From: Bradyrhizobium sp. BRP22 | GTDB lineage: Bacteria > Pseudomonadota > Alphaproteobacteria > Rhizobiales > Xanthobacteraceae | Assembly: GCF_020194175.1 (NCBI RefSeq) | Contig: NZ_JADYVX010000007.1 | Coordinates: 1 to 64,000 of the forward strand | Direction: 5' to 3' | Length of the DNA: 64,000 bases | Part shown: piece by piece, positions 60,733 through 64,000 of the stretch | Position numbering within the stretch: position 1 is the first letter of the stretch | Layout: each line of letters opens with the position of its first letter | Made by a program: the position numbers and the translations under genes | The notes under the pieces: model-generated | Told to the model about the DNA's origin: nothing | The model's database searches: none | The model's input: only the letters and a program-made list of their open reading frames with translations

Positions 60733-61071
60733 TTCGCGAGGACCGGAAGCGTTCCCACGCTGCGATGGCCTGATGTTTCCGCTCTCACCTCTTTACACAA
60801 GCATTTGAGCCGGCATCGCATTCGCATGCCGCCGTGCGCACCTGTGGATTGCTGCGCAGCAAGATCACGAAGTCGTTTCAGAAAAGCCGGTGCGGCGGCC
60901 TGTGGATTTGCTGCGGATAACCGGCCAGAGGCGGCGATGACGATCCGCGCGGGGCTACGTCCTAACGATCCGTTTCGGCGCGGCCGATAACGCTATTCAG
61001 TTAGGTTAAGAGCAGGATCGTGTTGCGATCACCGGAGGTTGCGCATAGGGAACAGGTGCGGAACCCGAGCC
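60733..61071. other. Intergenic stretch without a supported gene
   Basis: These 339 bases hold no ORF with a believable start and composition. Two copies of CCTGTGGATT (60841 and 60899), 58 bases apart, are each followed by GCTGCG after zero or one extra base. They partly match a DnaA box but are not perfect. Nothing else was recognised. Confidence 0.4.
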
Positions 61072-61260
61072 ATGATGGTCCCTTCGTTTCACAATGCAGA
61101 CAGGCCGACGCACCGGCGCGTAATGGTGGTGGGGCTGTTGTTTTGCCTCGCCTTCGTCGCCATCAGCTTTTCGCTGCGGCCGCAGGTGGACGATGGGCGC
61201 GTGCTGGTGAAGGCCGACCGGCTGGTGCGCACCGCGGGTGAGCCGCGGAAGGCGAACTAA
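61072..61260 (+). CDS. Small single-helix membrane protein
   Basis: A 62-residue ORF (second ATG one codon later). After a His/Arg-rich start (FHNADRPTHRR) comes one transmembrane helix (VMVVGLLFCLAFVAISFSL) and a polar tail (VLVKADRLVRTAGEPRKAN). The ribosome site is weak. Its TAA stop overlaps the TAG stop of the convergent 37-residue gene. Coding is supported by the clean helix and charge pattern; no family known. Confidence 0.5.
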   Translation: MMVPSFHNADRPTHRRVMVVGLLFCLAFVAISFSLRPQVDDGRVLVKADRLVRTAGEPRKAN

Positions 61261-61370
61261 CGGGAGTCCTGCTCCGGCAACTTGCCGCTCGACGAACGGT
61301 GATACATCGCGATGGCGACGAACCCGCCATAGCCGATGATGTTGATCAGAATTTCCAGCCAGACCGGCAT
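61257..61370 (-). CDS. Tiny membrane protein (37 residues)
   Basis: A 37-residue ORF on the minus strand with AAGGGG 7 bases before the ATG at 61370. One hydrophobic helix (MPVWLEILINIIGYGGFVAI) is followed by a polar tail (YHRSSSGKLPEQDSR). A start two codons earlier is possible. Stop codons of this gene and the convergent membrane-protein gene overlap by two bases. It is too short for normal gene calling; function unknown. Confidence 0.5.
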   Translation of the reverse strand: MPVWLEILINIIGYGGFVAIAMYHRSSSGKLPEQDSR

Positions 61371-61597
61371 GGCCATACCCCTTCTGCGCCATAATACGCG
61401 CAGAGGTCGCGTTTTGTTCCTGCGCCCGATCCATGGGTGATCCGGCCGGCTTGCATGGCTCCTTGCATGGCTCGAAGACATGGCCTCGCGCTCTTGTGGC
61501 GTGACCAAGCCGGCCCCTTGCGGCAACATTCCTGCCAGATGCAACCAATTGGCGCTTTTTGCGTTAGAGCGCCGGATGAAGGTACGAGGAGGCGAGG

Positions 61598-61966
61598 ATG
61601 AAGAAGGCACTCGCAGTTTTGGCCACGGTCGCCACGCTCGGCGCGACCACGATGAGTTCGCCGGCCGAGGCATACTGGCGCGGCGGCGGTTGGGGCTGGC
61701 GCGGCGCCGGTCCAGGCTTGGCATTCGGCCTGGCCGCAGGCGCGCTCATTGCGGGCGCGGCTGCAGCGTCCAGCCCTTACTATTATGGGTACGGGCCGGG
61801 CTACTACGGCGGCTATTACCCGGCTTACTACCCGCGCTATCGGTACTACGGCGGTTACCCGGCCTATTACGGCGGTTACGGGTATCGCCGCTACTACGGC
61901 GGTGGCCCCTACGCCTACTGGGGCGGCCCCTATTATCGGCGGGCCTACTGGCGACCGTACTGGTAA
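61598..61966 (+). CDS. Exported Gly/Tyr-rich repetitive protein
   Basis: A 122-residue protein with a signal peptide (MKKALAVLATVATLGATTMS, cut near AEA). Residues 26-60 are Gly/Trp/Ala-rich with a hydrophobic glycine zipper (GLAFGLAAGALIAGAAAA); the rest is low-complexity tyrosine and glycine (GYGPGYYGGYYPAYYPRY, with YYGG repeats). Such proteins probably lie in the envelope and may be cross-linked or form coatings; this is a guess from composition. A strong two-way terminator follows. Confidence 0.7.
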   Translation: MKKALAVLATVATLGATTMSSPAEAYWRGGGWGWRGAGPGLAFGLAAGALIAGAAAASSPYYYGYGPGYYGGYYPAYYPRYRYYGGYPAYYGGYGYRRYYGGGPYAYWGGPYYRRAYWRPYW

Positions 61967-61967
61967 C

Positions 61968-62002
61968 AAAAAGGCCCGGGGCGATGCGCCCCGGGCCTTT
62001 TT
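61968..62002. terminator. Bidirectional rho-independent terminator
   Basis: Arms GGCCCGGGGCG and CGCCCCGGGCC (11 bp, loop ATG), flanked by AAAAA on the left and TTTTT on the right. It lies between the convergent Gly/Tyr-rich gene and the coiled-coil gene and can serve both. Confidence 0.9.
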
Positions 62003-62025
62003 GATTCCCTCTATGCTGCGAGCTC

Positions 62026-62211
62026 TTAATCGGCCTCGATCGGCTCCCGCTGATAGCCGTGCCAGGCGGTGCCGAGCGTGGCGTCGTAATATTCATGGCG
62101 CTCGCGTTCGAACTTTTGCTGGGTCGCCTTGAAGCTCGCAATGCGAGCGGCGATCTCTTCACGTTCACGCGCAAGCCGCTCTTCCTTCTCGGTCATGGCG
62201 TTTTCGGTCAT
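62026..62211 (-). CDS. Small coiled-coil protein
   Basis: A 61-residue protein, almost all charged helix: TEKEERLAREREEIAARIAS followed by KATQQKFERERHEYYD shows heptad spacing, and a short end (AWHGYQREPIEAD). No family is recognised. An ATG five codons inside the frame (MTEKEERL) is an alternative start. It reads toward a shared terminator. Confidence 0.6.
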   Translation of the reverse strand: MTENAMTEKEERLAREREEIAARIASFKATQQKFERERHEYYDATLGTAWHGYQREPIEAD

Positions 62212-62407
62212 GGCCTATCCCTGTGGTCGGATGTCATCCGGCTGAATTCGCCTTCCCATTGGGGCGCCAATGGGGAGGAGCCGGTGCAGGATTGTGGTCA
62301 GATGATGGGCGGCGAAGGCGGTGGATAAAGCGCCCGCGCTGCTTGTCGCCTTTCCGCGGCACCGCTAGCCAAAAAAGGAAACTCCAAAGGCGAAACTAGG
62401 GAGCCCG

Positions 62408-62656
62408 TTGATAGCAAAGATCGATCTGGATTCACTGAGCATCGAAGAGCTCGCAAGCTTGCGCGAGCAGGCGACCGACAAGCTGTTCGAGAAGGTCGCC
62501 GCGCGTCGCGCCGAGCTCGAAGCGGAATTGGAGCAGCTTGCCAAATACGGCAAGCCGGCGAAGAAGTCCGACACCGCTCCCATCGCGAAGGCGAAGAAGA
62601 GCGACGAGGTCAGGGAGTCGAAAGAGGCGAAGGAGCCGGTCGCCAAGGCGGCATGA
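62408..62656 (+). CDS. Truncated H-NS/HvrA-like protein with Lys-rich tail
   Basis: An 82-residue protein starting at TTG with AGGGAG 5 bases upstream. Residues 1-48 (AKIDLDSLSIEELASLREQA, then a coiled helix) resemble the N-terminal oligomerisation domain of H-NS-like proteins such as HvrA. The usual C-terminal DNA-binding motif (the G-R-G-R/K-P pattern after an aromatic-rich loop) is missing; instead there is a Lys/Ala/Glu tail (PAKKSDTAPIAKAKKSDEV). It may act with full-length H-NS proteins or bind DNA loosely by its tail. The stop codon lies in the first unit of a 14-base tandem repeat. Confidence 0.6.
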   Translation: MIAKIDLDSLSIEELASLREQATDKLFEKVAARRAELEAELEQLAKYGKPAKKSDTAPIAKAKKSDEVRESKEAKEPVAKAA

Positions 62657-62695
62657 CAAAGGCGGCGTGACAAAGGCGGCGTGATAAAGGTGGCG
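62654..62695. repeat. 14-base tandem repeat (three units)
   Basis: The unit TGACAAAGGCGGCG occurs twice exactly and once as TGATAAAGGTGGCG. A related block (CCAAGGCGGCA) lies just before, inside the coding end of the H-NS-like gene. The first TGA is that gene's stop codon. Confidence 0.8.
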
Positions 62696-62778
62696 TGGTG
62701 CCTGGCATAACTACAGGCGCATCCCCTCGCTGCGAATGGCCGTGCTATACTGCGCGCGGCCAACTCGGACTTTCTCAC

Positions 62779-63537
62779 GTGATTGCAAAAGATCTGCACA
62801 GCGGCGTCGAAGCGCTCGGCAATTTGATCGCCGAGGCGTCCATCATCGTTCCCTTCACCGGTGCCGGCATTTCGACCGAGAGCGGGATTCCCGACTTCCG
62901 CTCGCCCGGCGGACTGTGGACGCGTAACCGGCCAATTCCTTTCGACGAGTTCGTTGCAAGCTCCGACGTGCGCGACGAAGCCTGGCGTCGACGCTTTGCG
63001 ATGGAGCCGACCTTTGCGGCGGCGAAGCCTGGGCGCGGGCATCGCGCGCTCGCCTCGCTGTATCGCGCGGGGAAGGTTCCGGCGATCGTCACCCAGAACA
63101 TCGACAATCTGCATCAGATGAGCGGCTTCAAATCGGATCATGTGGTCGAGCTGCATGGCAACACGACCTATGCCCGCTGCATCGGTTGCGGCAGGGCGTA
63201 TGAGTTGCCGTGGGTGAAGCAGCGCTTTGATGAGAGCGGCGCGCCCGATTGCACCGATTGCGGCGATCCCATCAAGGCAGCAACCATCTCGTTCGGCCAG
63301 GCGATGCCGGAGGACGCGATGCGACGTGCGACGGAACTTGCGCAGCACTGCGACCTGTTCCTTGCGATCGGATCTTCGCTGGTGGTGTGGCCCGCGGCAG
63401 GATTTCCGATGATGGCCAAGAACTGCGGTGCCAAGCTTGTGATCATCAACAACGAGCCGACCGAACAGGACGATATTGCGGATCTCGTGATCCGGCACGA
63501 CATCGGCGAGACGCTTGGGCCGTTTGTGAGCAATTGA
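62779..63537 (+). CDS. NAD-dependent protein deacylase (sirtuin)
   Basis: A protein of about 252 residues of the Sir2 family, removing acyl groups from lysines with NAD. Motifs: FTGAGISTESGIPDFRSPGG, TQNIDNLHQMSG, the catalytic His in VELHGNTTYARC, and the zinc site CIGC...CTDC. The start is uncertain: the GTG at 62779 gives a family-like N-terminus (VIAKDLHSGVEALGNLIAEA) but has no ribosome site; a GTG at 62695 would add 28 atypical residues and lies by the tandem repeat. The Ala-Tyr-Arg signature of CobB-type desuccinylases is not evident. Confidence 0.88.
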   Translation: MIAKDLHSGVEALGNLIAEASIIVPFTGAGISTESGIPDFRSPGGLWTRNRPIPFDEFVASSDVRDEAWRRRFAMEPTFAAAKPGRGHRALASLYRAGKVPAIVTQNIDNLHQMSGFKSDHVVELHGNTTYARCIGCGRAYELPWVKQRFDESGAPDCTDCGDPIKAATISFGQAMPEDAMRRATELAQHCDLFLAIGSSLVVWPAAGFPMMAKNCGAKLVIINNEPTEQDDIADLVIRHDIGETLGPFVSN

Positions 63538-63732
63538 TGCTCAATTGATTCGCGGTTGTGCAAGCCTGTTCATAGTTCCCGCCGGATTCGTTTTTTATCT
63601 ATGCGCCGCAAGCGGGAGTGTTATCTTTTGATTCGAGATTCGCGCGCGTCGTCATGAGCGGTCGTGCAACAAGCGCTGGTTAGGTACCGTCGCAGAGAGA
63701 CGGATTGCAGATGATGTGTGGGGTCCGGGGTC

Positions 63733-64000
63733 ATGGGGTCGGACGGATTTGAGTCCAAGAAGCTCGGCGGGCCGCCATCGGGCGGCGCCGGGCAGGGCAG
63801 GCTTGGGCCAGGTGAATATTCGGATAGAGCGCCGCGCGATCCAGTGGCGGACGCCTTCTCCGGTCTTGGCGATGCTGCGGCCAGCCTCGTCGAGATTTCC
63901 GGCGTCATCAAATGGTTCGATGCCTCGAAAGGCTACGGCTTCGTCGTTCCCGACAATGGATGGCCGGACGTGCTTTTGCACGTCACCGTGCTCAGGCGCG
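63733..64000 (+). CDS. Cold-shock domain protein (cut by window end)
   Basis: The frame opens at ATG 63733 with GGGG upstream and stays open to the end of the window (89 residues seen). The first 57 residues form a Gly/Pro-rich and acidic leader (GGPPSGGAGQGRLGPGEYS), then a cold-shock domain begins with ISGVIKWFDASKGYGFVVPD, including RNP1 (K-G-Y-G-F-V). In alphaproteobacteria such proteins often have two cold-shock domains, so more may follow. Role: single-stranded RNA/DNA binding. The 195 bases before it have no gene and probably carry the promoter and leader. Confidence 0.8.
   Translation, partial: MGSDGFESKKLGGPPSGGAGQGRLGPGEYSDRAPRDPVADAFSGLGDAAASLVEISGVIKWFDASKGYGFVVPDNGWPDVLLHVTVLRR

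Noticed and set aside
60841-60922. Two TGTGGATT sequences, considered as DnaA boxes of an origin
   Set aside because: Each matches only seven of nine bases of the consensus, there are just two, and no origin-linked genes or AT-rich segment are near.
60688-60990. 100-codon plus-strand frame right of the hairpin region
   Set aside because: Cys/Arg-rich composition without a ribosome site or any secondary-structure pattern.

Overview
The window looks like chromosomal DNA of a Bradyrhizobium-type alphaproteobacterium (Bradyrhizobium/Rhodopseudomonas lineage). This rests on the high GC content, the suf cluster with a NifS-type desulfurase at its head, class I PHA synthase, class II fructose-bisphosphatase, many GGDEF/PilZ/Tat-exported proteins, and several families of short palindromic intergenic repeats. 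The genus is inferred from overall character, not from a 16S gene, which is absent. No CRISPR array, prophage or insertion sequence was seen.

Layout. 0.2-8.8 kb: an alpha/beta hydrolase, then the Fe-S assembly operon (cysteine desulfurase, sufB, sufC, sufD, sufS, sufT, a glyoxalase-fold gene, sufA), with a near-palindrome touching the first start codon. 8.9-19.5 kb: a TfoX-like protein with a Lys-rich tail, a diguanylate cyclase, a DEAD-box helicase, an exported caspase-like protein, an FAD monooxygenase, an SDR, an Omp25-type barrel protein and parE. 19.6-26.7 kb: a small oxidase-like membrane protein, DedA, a Tat-exported metallohydrolase, a PaiB-like protein, argC, a MAPEG protein, PHA synthase and a lipoprotein. 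26.9-36.9 kb: aminotransferase, homoserine dehydrogenase, glpX, a HAD dehalogenase, a soluble MCP-like sensor, recJ, an SDR and a lytic transglycosylase. 37-45 kb: MarR/AhpD-like pair, cupin, M23 peptidase, the EF-P system (efp, epmA, epmB), and DAHP synthase with a leader-peptide attenuator. 45-48.8 kb: HdeD-like, PrsW-like and M20 hydrolase genes. 48.8-55.2 kb: a zone with three damaged genes (a frameshifted metallohydrolase remnant, a multicopper oxidase with an in-frame amber codon, and an autotransporter with two frameshifts). 55.4-64 kb: many small proteins, a Crp/Fnr regulator, tRNA-Glu, PilZ, GST, glyoxalase I, a truncated H-NS-like protein, a sirtuin and a cold-shock protein cut by the window end.

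The most notable finding is upstream of the DAHP synthase gene (44.84-45.04 kb, minus strand). A 26-codon leader ORF carries the run Ser-Tyr-Phe-Trp-Tyr-Phe-Ser-Tyr and is followed by segments that can form the classical 1:2, 2:3 and 3:4 hairpins of a ribosome-dependent attenuator. The leader start codon lies 8 bases after a good -10 box, so the leader is probably translated from a leaderless transcript. DAHP synthase opens the shikimate pathway, so a leader that senses all three aromatic amino acids makes biological sense.

A second theme is the placement of the short repeats: several copies begin at, or within a few bases of, the stop codon of a neighbouring gene, and in some cases supply the stop codon itself. 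Coordinates and starts were read by eye. Function calls rest on recognised motifs and family knowledge, not on searches.
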